A stretch of DNA of 64,000 bases. It comes from CAUZIR01 sp965250195. Its GTDB lineage: Bacteria; Chloroflexota; Dehalococcoidia; Lucifugimonadales; UBA2962. The number at the start of each line of letters is the position of its first letter. Position 1 is the stretch's first letter. This document shows positions 32,625 to 42,638 of the stretch, one piece after another. A program made the translations under genes and the position numbers. Location of the stretch: assembly GCA_965250195.1 (NCBI GenBank), contig OZ252295.1, positions 558,001 to 622,000 on the forward strand, in the 5' to 3' direction. The notes beneath the pieces were generated by a model. That model was not told the origin of the DNA. It was given only the letters and a program-made list of their open reading frames with translations, and did no database searches.

Positions 32625-35601
32625 ATGTCCCGCGTCAGATTTTTCCATCTGTTGGCCGGAACCGCCTGTGCCGGTTTCTTGTTCGTCGCCTGCGGCTTCT
32701 TCGACTCGGACACACCTGGACAACACCGGCGCCTCAGTTCAAGTCGTTGTGGATTTGCCTCAGCTTCAGCAGGGTGACTCTGCGGAGGTAGAGCTATCTG
32801 CCGAGCAAACCGAGGAAATCGGCGTTTCTAAGGTGACGATAACGGTCACGCGAAGTGCATCCAACGTGACCGTCAAGATAACCAAAACCGCTGGGTCCTC
32901 TAACTCCTCGCCCCCGTCCGACGATACCTATTCTTATCTCGACATTTCTGCGGATGACCTGCCAAGTGATGGATTCGATGAAGTAGTCATCGCATTCGAA
33001 GTGCCCACTAGTTGGTTGGCCGAGAAAGGGGTCGACCCGGACGATATCGGCCTTTTTCGCCTGGTGGAAGGCGACTGGGTGGCCTTGCCAACCGAGTCGC
33101 TTGATTCAACCGACGACTTCGTGTTCTACGAAGCCGTTAGCCCAGGCCTGAGTGAGTTTGCAGTCGCTGCCTCATCATCAACAGTGGGGCCTACATTTAC
33201 TAGAATCACTTGGCCGTCCTCCCAGGAGGACTTGGGCGAGCCGTTCGAGATAGCGGTCGAAGCTACTAATAAGGGCAATACAGCCGCGCTCGGGGGCATC
33301 AGCGTGTCATTCCTCAATCTCGATGATCCATCTGGTTTGAACAGTGTGTATTCGACTCCAGATGGAACGGTTGAGGTAATGCGCCACTCAGGTGGAGGAA
33401 CCCCCCAGTTCTACGCCCGGGATGGTGGACGCCAACTGACGCGAGATAACGGCTCCAAGATTGACCCGAACTACTTGCTGGTCGAAATCGAATGGGACAC
33501 ATGGAGTGAAGACGCTGACCGGTTCCTCAGGCTGAAAGTGACTCCTAAGAGGGAGGGAAATTTCACGATCAATGTGCGCACGTGGGTGTGCGAGTCGAAC
33601 TATAGGAACTGTAGCTATGATCCGGACCCGCGAGATCCATCGGGCGTGAGTGGCGACCAACAAGGGTGGAAGGTCGATCAACAAACCATTCAAATTGTCG
33701 GCGTTCCCAAGAATCCGGACCTGGTCGTATCCAATATTGATGCCCCCAGTGCTGGCACTGTCGGCGAATCGATAGCCGTTTCATTTACGGTCGAAAACAG
33801 GGGTGAGGTCGATTCGTCGACCATGACGAACTCCCTTTTCTTGTCTGACGATCCTAATGTCACCGCGTCGGACACATTCCTGGCGAACAGCAATATGAGC
33901 GCCATCTCTCCTGGTGAGCGACGGACTAATTCGCTATCACTCACTCTGCCAGTTGGCTTGGGGTCCGGACGCTATTACATCGGTGTCGCCGCCGACTCGA
34001 GCGGGACAAATGATGAGTCAGATGAGAGCAACAACTCCAAGGCGACCGCAATTGAGGTGTCTGAGGCCGAAGGGAGTATTGAGGTAATCATCGACCAGGG
34101 TCCCGAGGAAGCTAAGTGGAAAGTGAATGGCGAGGGGAATTACACGTCAGGCCAGATAATCGCGGTTCCAGCAGGTGTGACAACCGTCAGCTTGTCTGCG
34201 GAGCAAGGGTGGTCCCAACCCGCAGATCTGACCACTACGGTGCGACCTGGAGAGACGGTGAGGCACCATGTCTCCTACCGGATTAGGCTGTTCGAGACTC
34301 CTTCTCAGCCACGTGAATCTCTCCAGCAAAGATTCGAAGACTTGGCAAGGCACTGGGCACCAGTGATATTGCAGGATACGGACCCCGATGTTGACCCATT
34401 TGGAGGGCGCTCGGACTTCATCACCGCGTGGGATTTCGATGATCTAAATCCACGCAATAACTGGGAAAATCTTGAAAAGGTGCCTGGGGTATTTAACCTC
34501 GGTGGCAAGGTTTATTACTGGGTCTTGGAATCTGAACGTCATTGGTACATCGGCTACGGCATTTTCCACCCCAGAGATTGGGGTGGTGAGGCCTTTGTAG
34601 CGTGCAAGGATGACGGAAACGCGCTAAGGGTCTGTCACGAAAACGATATGGAAGGCTTGCTGCTCACCATCCGTAAGTCGGCCGATCCCTATGGATCTTT
34701 TTTGGTAATGACGACAGTCGCCCACGCCGAATTCTTGACGTTCAAAGATTACGATGCCTCACCTTCCCAAAACGTCGACGGTCTACCGATTCAGTGCAAT
34801 TTGATTGATTGTGACGTGGAGTTTTTCCAAGGTTCGACCCATCCCTTTATATATGTCGAAGATAAGAGTCACATCATCGACGGTGCCGAACGATGGGAAG
34901 ATGAAGGCTTGCTTGGGGAAGAGCGCTTTCCCGGGGGGGATGGCGTCACCTACTATCCCACTGGCTTCGCCGAGGTGCCCATTGACGGTAACGACAGATT
35001 CGTGGGATACGAATTGGTCGATATCGGCGAATTGTGGGATTACGCACTTGATTCCAGCGTATTCGAACTTAGCCACGACACGGGGGTTGGCGGCCCCTTT
35101 CTTGGAGACAACGGCTTCCCTGACAATCAAGCAAGCCCGCCTTGGCGCTGGGGATCCAAGGATTGGAGCGGTGTTCTGTTCCTTGATCCGGCCCGATGGG
35201 TCAATGAGAAGCATAATGACCTGGTGCCCTGGAGTGCCGATATCGAGTATCTCCGCTCGTACGTGTACACACCTCCCTCCCGCGTTACCACGTATGAGTT
35301 AGTGGTCAATGGCTCAACGGTGACTGAGTCACATGTCGACATCCCTGGCGGAACCGTAGTAGTCGATCCTGAACCTAACACTGGGGAAAGCGAATACGTT
35401 GCTGGCACCACGGTGACACTCGTTGTGATCCCTGACGAGGGGTACGAAGGTTCGTGCGAGCTGAGCGTCGCTACCATGACCTCCGACCGATTCGTGCAGT
35501 GCTCAACCTCCGAAGTTGATGCCGAAACCTACGTACTGAGAATCAATGGAGTCCAGGTACCGGGTCGACTGTCAGCATCGACGACGGCACTGTCACATTA
35601 G
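32625..35601 (+). pseudogene. Surface lipoprotein with CARDB and PGF-pre-PGF-like domains, frameshifted (part 1)
   Basis: GGAGG precedes ATG 32625, whose frame gives a lipoprotein signal (HLLAGTACAGFLFVACGFF). The body, however, continues in the +1 frame from about 32715 (THLDNTGASVQVVVDLPQ), so a frameshift separates signal and body. The body contains a region ending YEAVSPGLSEFAVAA (PGF-pre-PGF-like), a CARDB domain (DLVVSNIDAPSAGTVGESIA), a large domain with HWAPVILQDTDPDVDPF (possibly Vps62/DUF946-like) and an InlB-type repeat (EGYEGSCELSVATMTSDRFV). It ends in a second frameshift near 35558, after which the next ORF continues the same text. Probably a decayed adhesin or envelope protein. 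Confidence 0.7.
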
Positions 35602-35711
35602 CGCCCCCTCCCGACGCAGCAACTAACGAGTACGCGGAAGGTACCGACGTTGTCCTGACACTAGACCCCGATCAAGGATTCGAAGGTTCGTGGGAGCTGA
35701 GCGTCGCTACC

Positions 35712-37700
35712 ATGACCTCCGACCGGAACGTTTCCTGTTCGACTTCGACATCGGTAACCCAGGAACTAACCGGCAAGATCGTGTCCAAGTCGAACCGCGA
35801 TGGCAACCTGGAGATTTACATCATGGATGCGAATGGCGGCCACCAGACGCGTCTCGCCACATTGGCCGGCCAAGACCAATCGCCAGAACTGTCTCCCGAT
35901 GGCGCCAAAGTGATTTTCACTAGTGCCGCGGCCAACCTGTGGATGATGAACGACAACGGCACAGGGCTCACCCAAATCACCAATAGCGGCGGAGTAAATC
36001 ATGGCTCGTGGTGTTCCAACAGCCGCATCGCCTATGCCTTGTTCGAAAACAGCCAGTGGGATATTTACGCCATAAACCTGGACGGCACCAACAAGGTCAG
36101 ACTGACTTCCAACGGCGCCCACGAGACGAATGTGGACTGTTCGGCGGACGGAACGAGAATCGCTTTCGACTCCGGCCGTTCGGGTCTCGCGCAGATCTGG
36201 GTCATGGATATCGCAAATATCGGGGGCGAGTTCCTATTGGCATCCGAGAACCAGGGTGGTTCTCCCGCCTGGTCACCAGACGGCAGCAAGATCGCCTACG
36301 ACTGCGTTATCGGAGGCCAGTCCGACATCTGCGTCAAGAACTCCGACGGCTCAGGCTCGCAAGTGAACCTGACCGACAACCCAGGCAACGACAACTGGCC
36401 GAGCTGGTCTCCGGACGGCAATCAGATCGCGTTCCAGTCCGTCCGCGACGGAGCTCTCGCGATCTTCGTAATGAACGCCGATGGCTCCGGGGTCCAGAAG
36501 ATCACAACCAACGCCCCGTTCGAGGACTACGAAGAAAACTGGGGCGTGAATCGTGTGCCTGTCGACACGGTTACCGTCCAGCCCTCCTTGGCCAACCTCG
36601 AAACCGGCCAAACTCAGCAGTTGGTAGTCACATTCAAGGATGATGCTGACAACACCCTGACCAGCCGGGCGGTGGATTGGGTCAGCAGCGACGACGACGT
36701 CGCGACCGTTGACTCCAACGGCCTGGTGACCGGCGTGGCCGAGGGTTCGGTGACGATTACTGCGACGTCGGAGAGTAAGTCCGATGCGGTAGCGGTGTCC
36801 GTGACCGAGCCACCTGGCTGGTCGAGGATCGCTGACACGGGTACTCGCCGCTCATATATGAGAGTTGCGCTGGCAACGAACGGAAAGATCTATGCAGCCG
36901 GTGGGTTCACCAACTCGGGTTCGGCTTTGGCGACAATGGAGTCTTATGACCCGATCACCAACATTTGGGCAACGGCTCACACGATGACCAAGCCCAGAGG
37001 GTATTTCAGCCTCGCTTTAGCGAACAATGGCAAGTTGTATGCGGTTGGGGGAAGCGATGATAGAGGACTCACGTTCATGGACGATGTGTCTTCATATGAT
37101 CCCGCAACAGGCCTTTGGGTTGACGGCTTAGAACCGTTTCCTCAGCCGTCTGGGAGAATGGGTTTAGTCAGCGGACCGGATGGACAAATTTTTGCGATCG
37201 GTGGCGAAGATGGGGGTGGCCCAAACTCTAAAGTCTACGCATATGACCCCACTACTAACACTTGGACTCAGAAGACCAGCATGGCGACCCCAAGGTACGG
37301 CGTCGCGGTCGTAGTCACATCTGATCGTAAGATTCTTGCAATGGGCGGCCAATCGACTTCTGGTGCTACCGGAAATGTTGAGGAATACGACATCGATCTC
37401 GACCAATGGACCTTCAAGGCGGGCCTCGAAAATGCACGTTCGTCGGCCTCGGCTGCCATCGGGCCTGACGGAAAAATTTATTTGATGTTTGGGACGGGTT
37501 CCGGGGTGGTGCTACGTGACGACGTAGAGGTCTACGACCGAAGCACCGATGTTTGGACCGTTCCCGCCGAACTCCGTTTTTCAGAACAGCTCGGTAGACT
37601 CGGATCGGGAAGTGCAGTTTCGAACGGAGTCATATACCTCTTCGGTGGGGAGAACGCGGCTGGCAGTCAGCAGCTGGACGGATCAGCCCTCAGGCGATAG
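35712..37700 (+). CDS. TolB-like propeller / BIG2 / kelch protein (part 2 of the frameshifted surface protein)
   Basis: Order: end of an InlB-type repeat, six TolB/WD40-like blades (NLEIYIMDANGGHQTRL, SPDGAKVIF, GSKIAYDC), a BIG2 immunoglobulin-like domain (VDTVTVQPSLANLETGQTQQ) and a kelch propeller (MRVALATNGKIYAAGGF and further blades). Reading 35558-35711 in this frame gives GSTVSIDDGTVTLAPPPD, then EGSWELSVATMTSDRNV, which repeats the last motif of part 1. The two ORFs were therefore one gene separated by a one-base shift. There is no signal peptide here, so this part alone would not be exported. Confidence 0.7.
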   Translation: MTSDRNVSCSTSTSVTQELTGKIVSKSNRDGNLEIYIMDANGGHQTRLATLAGQDQSPELSPDGAKVIFTSAAANLWMMNDNGTGLTQITNSGGVNHGSWCSNSRIAYALFENSQWDIYAINLDGTNKVRLTSNGAHETNVDCSADGTRIAFDSGRSGLAQIWVMDIANIGGEFLLASENQGGSPAWSPDGSKIAYDCVIGGQSDICVKNSDGSGSQVNLTDNPGNDNWPSWSPDGNQIAFQSVRDGALAIFVMNADGSGVQKITTNAPFEDYEENWGVNRVPVDTVTVQPSLANLETGQTQQLVVTFKDDADNTLTSRAVDWVSSDDDVATVDSNGLVTGVAEGSVTITATSESKSDAVAVSVTEPPGWSRIADTGTRRSYMRVALATNGKIYAAGGFTNSGSALATMESYDPITNIWATAHTMTKPRGYFSLALANNGKLYAVGGSDDRGLTFMDDVSSYDPATGLWVDGLEPFPQPSGRMGLVSGPDGQIFAIGGEDGGGPNSKVYAYDPTTNTWTQKTSMATPRYGVAVVVTSDRKILAMGGQSTSGATGNVEEYDIDLDQWTFKAGLENARSSASAAIGPDGKIYLMFGTGSGVVLRDDVEVYDRSTDVWTVPAELRFSEQLGRLGSGSAVSNGVIYLFGGENAAGSQQLDGSALRR

Positions 37701-37736
37701 AAATTGAGGGATCGACCAGGGCTCCAGCCAGGAGGG

Positions 37737-37887
37737 GGCCGCCGGCAGGCTACCGGATAAGATCGGACGGTTCCTGGAGGTGTTTGCCGGCCTTCCCGTT
37801 CAGCAGCAAAAGGCGCAGTTACAGGGGATCTTGGACGCCGTCCACGTCCACCGCGAAGGGCTGATTGAGGTAGAGTTCCAGACCTAG
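37737..37887 (+). pseudogene. Remnant of a large serine recombinase C-terminus
   Basis: Encodes GRFLEVFAGLPVQQQKAQLQ, then GILDAVHVHREGLIEVEFQT and stop, nearly identical to the last 50 residues of the recombinase at 30829-32310. Nothing upstream matches. Only the tail survives, 36 bases after the kelch protein stop and 73 bases before the D-aminoacylase gene. Confidence 0.8.
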
Positions 37888-37960
37888 CCAAGAAGACTGG
37901 ATCCAACTCTAGTACATTCCCCTTAACACTGGTTCTTGAGCGCACAAAAAGGGGGTTCCG

Positions 37961-39526
37961 TTGCTAGATCTTCTAATTACCGGCGGGCGTGTGATTGACG
38001 GCACGGGAGCACCGGCGATCTACGCCAGCGTCGGGGTAGAGGGGGACAGGCTGCGCATCCTGCGTGGTGATGTCTCTGACCTCCAGGCGGCTCGAAGGAT
38101 AGATGCCGCCGGAAAGGTGGTCTGCCCAGGGTTCATCGACATACACGCCCACTCCAGCCTGGTGATCCTTGACGAGCCAGAGCACATGCCCAAGGTCCAC
38201 CAGGGCGTCACCACCGAGGTAATCGGTATCGACGGAGTCTCCTACGCGCCGTTTAAGCGGGAGGCGGACCGCCGTGACCTGATTTGGATCAACTCCGGCT
38301 TCGACGGCTCCCCAACCTCCGCCAGGACCTGGGGGAGCGTCTCAGAGTACCTAGACGTATTCGATCGCAGCGTAGCGGTGAACATCGCAACTATGGTCGG
38401 GAACTCGCCGCTCCGGGTGGGCAGCGTCGGATGGGACATGCGGGCGGCAACGGCGACCGAGATGGACTCTCAGCTCGGGCTGTTAAGGGAGGCACTGGAC
38501 GATGGGGCGTTTGGACTGTCCACCGGGCTCGACTACCCTCCGGGCAGCTTCGCCGACACAGACGAACTGGTCACCCTTTCAAAGCAAGCGGCCAAGCTCG
38601 GGGGCTTTTATCACACCCACGTCAGATATCGACTGGGCGACCAGTTCCTCGACCCGTTCAAGGAGGCCCTTGAGATCGGCCGTCAGGCCGAAGTGCCTGT
38701 CCACCTCACCCACCTATTCCGGAGGGTAACCAACCCGGGCGGCGCAGGCCGCATCTTCGAACTGGTCGATAACGCTCGCGATGAAGGAATGGACATCACT
38801 TTCGACATGTTCCCCTACCCGTTCGGTCCCACCAAGCTGCTGATCATGTTCCCCGAGTGGGTGCAGGACGGCGGACCGAGGCGGGTCGTCGAAGTGCTCA
38901 AGGACGGCGAGGCGAGAGAGCGACTCCGGGACGAAGTGGTCCCTCGAGCAAGAGGTTGGGACGAAATGTGGATGACCAACTTCAAGCTCCCCGAGCACAA
39001 GGAGTACGAGGGCAAGTCTATCGCCGCCGTCGCGGAGGCCCGAGGTCAGCACCCAGTCGACATGATGTCCGACCTTCTGCTTGAGGAGAACCTCGGGGTT
39101 TCGTACTTCGCCGAGGCGGTGGACCACGACACATTGCCGGACTTTATGGCCCACCCGCTCTACATGGTGGGCTCTGACGCGGTGATGATAGGGGACTTCC
39201 CAGCTCCGATGGCCTACGGATGCTACCCGATGTTCCTGTCGAAGATGGTGCGTGAGGAAGGAAGGTTGCGACTGGAGGAGGCGATCAGGAAGATGACGTC
39301 CGGCCCGGCGCAGCGACTCGGGATACCCGACCGGGGCATCCTCAGGGACGGGCTCTATGCGGACTTAGTCGTATTTGACCCGGAGGAGATCAGGCCGAAC
39401 GTGAGTCGCAGCAACCCCAAGGCGCTCTCCGACGGAGTCGAGTACGTGATCGTCAACGGCACGGTAGTGATCGACCAGGGCAAGCACACCGGCGCCCTGG
39501 CCGGTAGGGCGCTTCGCAAAAGTTAA
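37961..39526 (+). CDS. N-acyl-D-amino-acid deacylase / D-aminoacylase-like amidohydrolase
   Basis: 521 residues, amidohydrolase superfamily, D-aminoacylase subfamily. Visible are the N-terminal beta sandwich (LLITGGRVIDGTGAPAIYA), FIDIHAHSSL metal ligands, the GVTTEVIG loop, LSTGLDYPPGSFAD, HTHVRYR, HLTHLF, MVGSDAVMIGDFP (catalytic Asp) and a C-terminal ADLVVFDPEEI return of the sandwich. It hydrolyses N-acyl-D-amino acids or related amides. TTG 37961 is used. It is intact, flanked on both sides by recombinase tail remnants, so it may be cargo of a lost element. Confidence 0.87.
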   Translation: MLDLLITGGRVIDGTGAPAIYASVGVEGDRLRILRGDVSDLQAARRIDAAGKVVCPGFIDIHAHSSLVILDEPEHMPKVHQGVTTEVIGIDGVSYAPFKREADRRDLIWINSGFDGSPTSARTWGSVSEYLDVFDRSVAVNIATMVGNSPLRVGSVGWDMRAATATEMDSQLGLLREALDDGAFGLSTGLDYPPGSFADTDELVTLSKQAAKLGGFYHTHVRYRLGDQFLDPFKEALEIGRQAEVPVHLTHLFRRVTNPGGAGRIFELVDNARDEGMDITFDMFPYPFGPTKLLIMFPEWVQDGGPRRVVEVLKDGEARERLRDEVVPRARGWDEMWMTNFKLPEHKEYEGKSIAAVAEARGQHPVDMMSDLLLEENLGVSYFAEAVDHDTLPDFMAHPLYMVGSDAVMIGDFPAPMAYGCYPMFLSKMVREEGRLRLEEAIRKMTSGPAQRLGIPDRGILRDGLYADLVVFDPEEIRPNVSRSNPKALSDGVEYVIVNGTVVIDQGKHTGALAGRALRKS

Positions 39527-39548
39527 CGGGTCATCATCCGCAGAGGTG

Positions 39549-39686
39549 ATGCCGGGTCGGACCTGGTCGTTCCTTCAAGACTTCCAGGAGCTCGACGTGC
39601 GGCAGCAGATGGGTCACCTAAAGACGATTCTCAAGGCCGCGCATGTGCATCGCGACGGGCGGATCGACCTGGAGTTCCGAACCTAG
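39549..39686 (+). pseudogene. Second remnant of a serine recombinase C-terminus
   Basis: The frame ending at TAG 39684-39686 reads LDVRQQMGHLKTILKAAHVH and RDGRIDLEFRT, the same tail as the recombinase at 30829 but more diverged. About 45 codons remain. It is followed after 17 bases by att-like copy E, reproducing the tail-plus-att arrangement at 32310-32329. Confidence 0.75.
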
Positions 39687-39703
39687 TCCAGTCTGAGCGA
39701 TTT

Positions 39704-39740
39704 TGTGGCGGAGACGGGGGAGGGTCGAACTCCCCCGTGA
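39704..39740 (-). repeat. tmRNA-3'-end-like att repeat, copy E
   Basis: The minus strand reads GGGAGTTCGACCCTCCC, a perfect T-arm (5-bp stem, 7-base loop), then CCGTCTCCGCCA. It is the most RNA-like of the five copies and may be the original host end. No other part of a tmRNA is found upstream on this strand. Confidence 0.55.
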
Positions 39741-39823
39741 AAACGGGACGCTCGTGTTGCTCGCGGCAGTGTAGGAGCGTGGCCGTCGACACGCTAGAAC
39801 CACAAATCATCACCGCCCGGACT

Positions 39824-42073
39824 TCAGTTTGGAACAACTGCGAAATAATGACATTTTATTTTCGCTTCCGAGCAGTTGAAGAACAACCATCCGTATCTCC
39901 GCACATTATCCCAATATACCCACGCCAATATCGGGTGTCCCGCGTCTCGAATGCCTTCGTACAGTTTGGTGTCTGCATTCTCGCGGTCGAGCCCCGTCGT
40001 GCCTAGCCCGTAGGCAAAATCATGAGCATCGCACACGTGACCGAAGTTCAAATCTGGTATGAAACCGCCACCGCTCTGAGGTCCACACCCGTTGGAAATA
40101 AGCTTTTCCACGAAAGGTTGATATCCCTCGCTCTCGCACGCCCAAGCGCTTGGGTTTTCGTCGCAATATGATCGTGGATCCTCTCCAAAACTGGCGGGCA
40201 ATGTGCCGGCGTGGAGTACATCTTCGTTGGGCAACCCATTCTTAGCCACGAACTGGGCACTCTCGAACGTATCCGAGGCAGACCAACCCGCGACGCCCCA
40301 GACGGCGCGATTTTTACCGCCTGACCAGTAGGCACTACTCTGCTGAACGTGTATGTAGCCCGCTTTATCAGCCTCGATCGAATCTCCGAATACTGCGGCG
40401 AATACCGGATTCGCATTTTGACCGCCGATTAGTATCCAATTGTCAAACCCCGACAGCCCATTTTCGGCGCAGGTCTGCACAATCTCCCAGCCGTATTTCC
40501 CGTACAGGGAGATAGCTGCGTAAATATCGGCGTCCTGACAATACTGGATTACGACATCTGTTGGCACGCTTGTATCTGGTCCCCACCAATAGTTGACGTG
40601 AACGGAACCAGCGCGAAATCCGAACACTTTCATAACGAACTCGTTTTGAGTTGTGCCCTCTAGTCGTATGAATTCGTTCCCACGGGATCCATTCGTCCCG
40701 TTCCAGCCGCTCCAGGTGATAGACACCCCGCCATATTTTCGTGTGATTTCAAATGCACTGTATATCTGTGCTTTGACCCCATCCGCCTCCCAACCGACCA
40801 CAAAAGTGTCTCCATCCCACAGCTCGATGTCTAAGTCATTTTCTGCGGTCAAATCAATCGTGAGATTGCTAACGCCCACCGGAATGGTGCCGACTATGGC
40901 GCGACCGTACCTGGAAACGGACTGTGAAAAAGTGCCGATTCCACTCGGAGCCGGGTCACTTCCGCCCGAGCTACCGTAGCTGTATTCAACATCCACGGAA
41001 CCAGCGCGAAATCCGAACACTTTCATAACGAACTCGTTTTGAGTTGTGCCCTCTAGTCGTATGAATTCGTTCCCACGGGATCCATTCGTCCCGTTCCAGC
41101 CGCTCCAGGTGATAGACACCCCGCCATATTTTCGTGTGATTTCAAATGCACTGTATATCTGTGCTTTGACTCCATCCGCCTCCCAACCGACCACAAAAGT
41201 GTCTCCATCCCACAGCTCGATGTCTAAGTCATTTTCTGCGGTCAAATCAATCGTGAGATTGCTAACGCCCACCGGAATGGTGCCGACTATGGCGCGACCG
41301 TACCTGGAAACGGACTGTGAAAAGCTCCCACCACCACCTTCCGAACCCCCGCCAAAATCAAATCCGCCGCCACCATCGGTTGTTGACTTAAAACCTGCCG
41401 TGCACGACCGGTCGCCGTTCATGGTCACGTTGCCATCTGAACAGTCGGAGTGTCCGGTCCACCCCGTGAATGTGTAGCCTTGCGCTGGAGATGCGATGAG
41501 GGGTACTTGATCGCTTTCCGGGTAGCTATGGCCGCCTGAACTGGGGGACGTAGTGCCACCATTCGCAGGGGACGACGACATCGTCAATGTGTGATCAATC
41601 TGGATAAGCTCGAAGTTCGCCGTGCATGACCGATCGCCGTTCATGGTCACGTTGCCATCTGAACAGTCGGAGTGTCCGGTCCACCCCTTGAATGTGTAGC
41701 CCGGGTCAGGAGTAGCGCTGAGTGAAATAGAATCACCGTCCTCGTACAAATGGAAACCTCTGGCCGGCGCTATGTGGCCCCAGAGATGGTTCACATCCAT
41801 AGTCAACGTCCGTTCGACCTTGGCTACCGCGACCATCTCCCACTTAAACCAGGTGCCACCGTCTACACGAGCCCACACCCAGCCCTCCGAATCGTAGTTT
41901 CCGAAGAACATGTAGCTACCATTGCCCGACTTTTTTTCCGAGGAGTTTGCACCCGCTGGGATCACCTCGAACTCCCAGGGACCTGAGCCGCCAGTCCTGT
42001 AAACCAACACTGCGTACTCAGTGCCTGCGTCGAAGAAAATCTGCCCATTAAACGACGCGGTTTGATTGAACAA
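39824..42073 (-). CDS. Secreted phospholipase A2-like protein with InlB-type and duplicated beta domains
   Basis: 749 residues. N-terminal region, then two bacterial/InlB-type repeats (GYTFKGWTGHSDCSDGNVTM, GYTFTGWTGHSDCSDGNVTM), two near-identical domains (SQSVSRYGRAIVGTIPVG), a module with NWILIGGQNANPVFAAVF and a C-terminal domain with NGCGPQ and FGHVCDAHDFAYG. The last matches the Cx(3)HD catalytic centre of prokaryotic phospholipase A2. The first codon of this frame lies inside a tandem duplication. The membrane-anchor N-terminus is encoded upstream in a separate frame (42281-42511), so the gene appears broken at its 5' end. An extracellular toxin or lipase role is inferred. Confidence 0.72.
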   Translation of the reverse strand: MFNQTASFNGQIFFDAGTEYAVLVYRTGGSGPWEFEVIPAGANSSEKKSGNGSYMFFGNYDSEGWVWARVDGGTWFKWEMVAVAKVERTLTMDVNHLWGHIAPARGFHLYEDGDSISLSATPDPGYTFKGWTGHSDCSDGNVTMNGDRSCTANFELIQIDHTLTMSSSPANGGTTSPSSGGHSYPESDQVPLIASPAQGYTFTGWTGHSDCSDGNVTMNGDRSCTAGFKSTTDGGGGFDFGGGSEGGGGSFSQSVSRYGRAIVGTIPVGVSNLTIDLTAENDLDIELWDGDTFVVGWEADGVKAQIYSAFEITRKYGGVSITWSGWNGTNGSRGNEFIRLEGTTQNEFVMKVFGFRAGSVDVEYSYGSSGGSDPAPSGIGTFSQSVSRYGRAIVGTIPVGVSNLTIDLTAENDLDIELWDGDTFVVGWEADGVKAQIYSAFEITRKYGGVSITWSGWNGTNGSRGNEFIRLEGTTQNEFVMKVFGFRAGSVHVNYWWGPDTSVPTDVVIQYCQDADIYAAISLYGKYGWEIVQTCAENGLSGFDNWILIGGQNANPVFAAVFGDSIEADKAGYIHVQQSSAYWSGGKNRAVWGVAGWSASDTFESAQFVAKNGLPNEDVLHAGTLPASFGEDPRSYCDENPSAWACESEGYQPFVEKLISNGCGPQSGGGFIPDLNFGHVCDAHDFAYGLGTTGLDRENADTKLYEGIRDAGHPILAWVYWDNVRRYGWLFFNCSEAKIKCHYFAVVPN
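40603..41323. repeat. Near-identical 328-bp direct repeats inside the phospholipase gene
   Basis: 40603-40930 and 40996-41323 match at an offset of 393 bp with a single difference that I could see (ACCCCATCC versus ACTCCATCC near 40774/41167). They encode the two copies of the SQSVSRYGRAIVGTI domain. The 131-codon periodicity keeps the frame. Recent duplication or gene conversion. Confidence 0.85.
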
Positions 42074-42400
42074 CTCCTTTCCGTCTTTGAAGTACCGTAA
42101 GTCGACCTTGTCGAGTCCACCTCCAGAACGTCCGTTCGACCTTGGCTACCGCGACCATCTCCCACTTAAACCAGGTGCCACCGTCTACACGAGCCCACAC
42201 CCAGCCCTCCGAATCGTAGTTTCCGAAGAACATGTAGCTACCATTGCCCGACTTTTTTTCCGAGGAGTTTGCAGATCACCTCAACTCCCAGGGACCTGAG
42301 CCGCCAGTCCTGTAAACCAACACTGCGTACTCAGTGCCTGCGACGCGGTTTGATTGAACAACTCCTTTCCGTCTTTGAAGTACCGTAAGTCGACCTTGTC
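41805..42400. repeat. Tandem duplication at the 5' end of the phospholipase gene
   Basis: 41805-42112 is repeated at 42127-42400. Both copies begin AACGTCCGTTCGACCTTGG and end GTCGACCTTGTC. The second copy has lost about 10 bases near 42274 and 25 bases near 42351 relative to the first. The deletions put the anchor-encoding N-terminus out of frame with the rest. Confidence 0.85.
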
Positions 42401-42511
42401 AACGAGTCTCCAAAAAAAAACCGCTAATACAGCCACGACGGCGATGATCACGACGCGACGAGGACCATTCGTCCGGAGCATTCCCGTCAGCGATCGCACT
42501 TCGGTAATCAT
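42281..42511 (-). pseudogene. N-terminal membrane-anchor fragment of the phospholipase-like gene
   Basis: Begins MITEVRSLTGMLRTNGPRR, then a membrane segment VVIIAVVAVLAVFFWRL, then VDLRYFKDGKELFNQTAS, which is the same text found at the start of the downstream 749-residue ORF. After this the deletions in duplicate copy 2 shift the frame and it stops at 42281. The open frame extends upstream to 42745 with a TPR-like stretch (KAIELEPGSLGARHTLPEAH), but a hairpin lies in that part, so coding there is uncertain. Confidence 0.55.
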
Positions 42512-42638
42512 TTCTATATACCTCTCCAGACTGACCGAGGTAGCCAACCTCTTATGCGCTTCAGGAAGCGTATGTCGAGCCCCCAAAGACCCCGGTTCTA
42601 ATTCGATCGCCTTCGTAATCACCCTAAGACAAAAGTGG

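Noticed and set aside
39704..39740. Complete tRNA or tmRNA gene at att copy E
   Set aside because: Only the T-arm and acceptor end are present. No matching 5' acceptor strand, D-arm or anticodon arm was found upstream on the minus strand.
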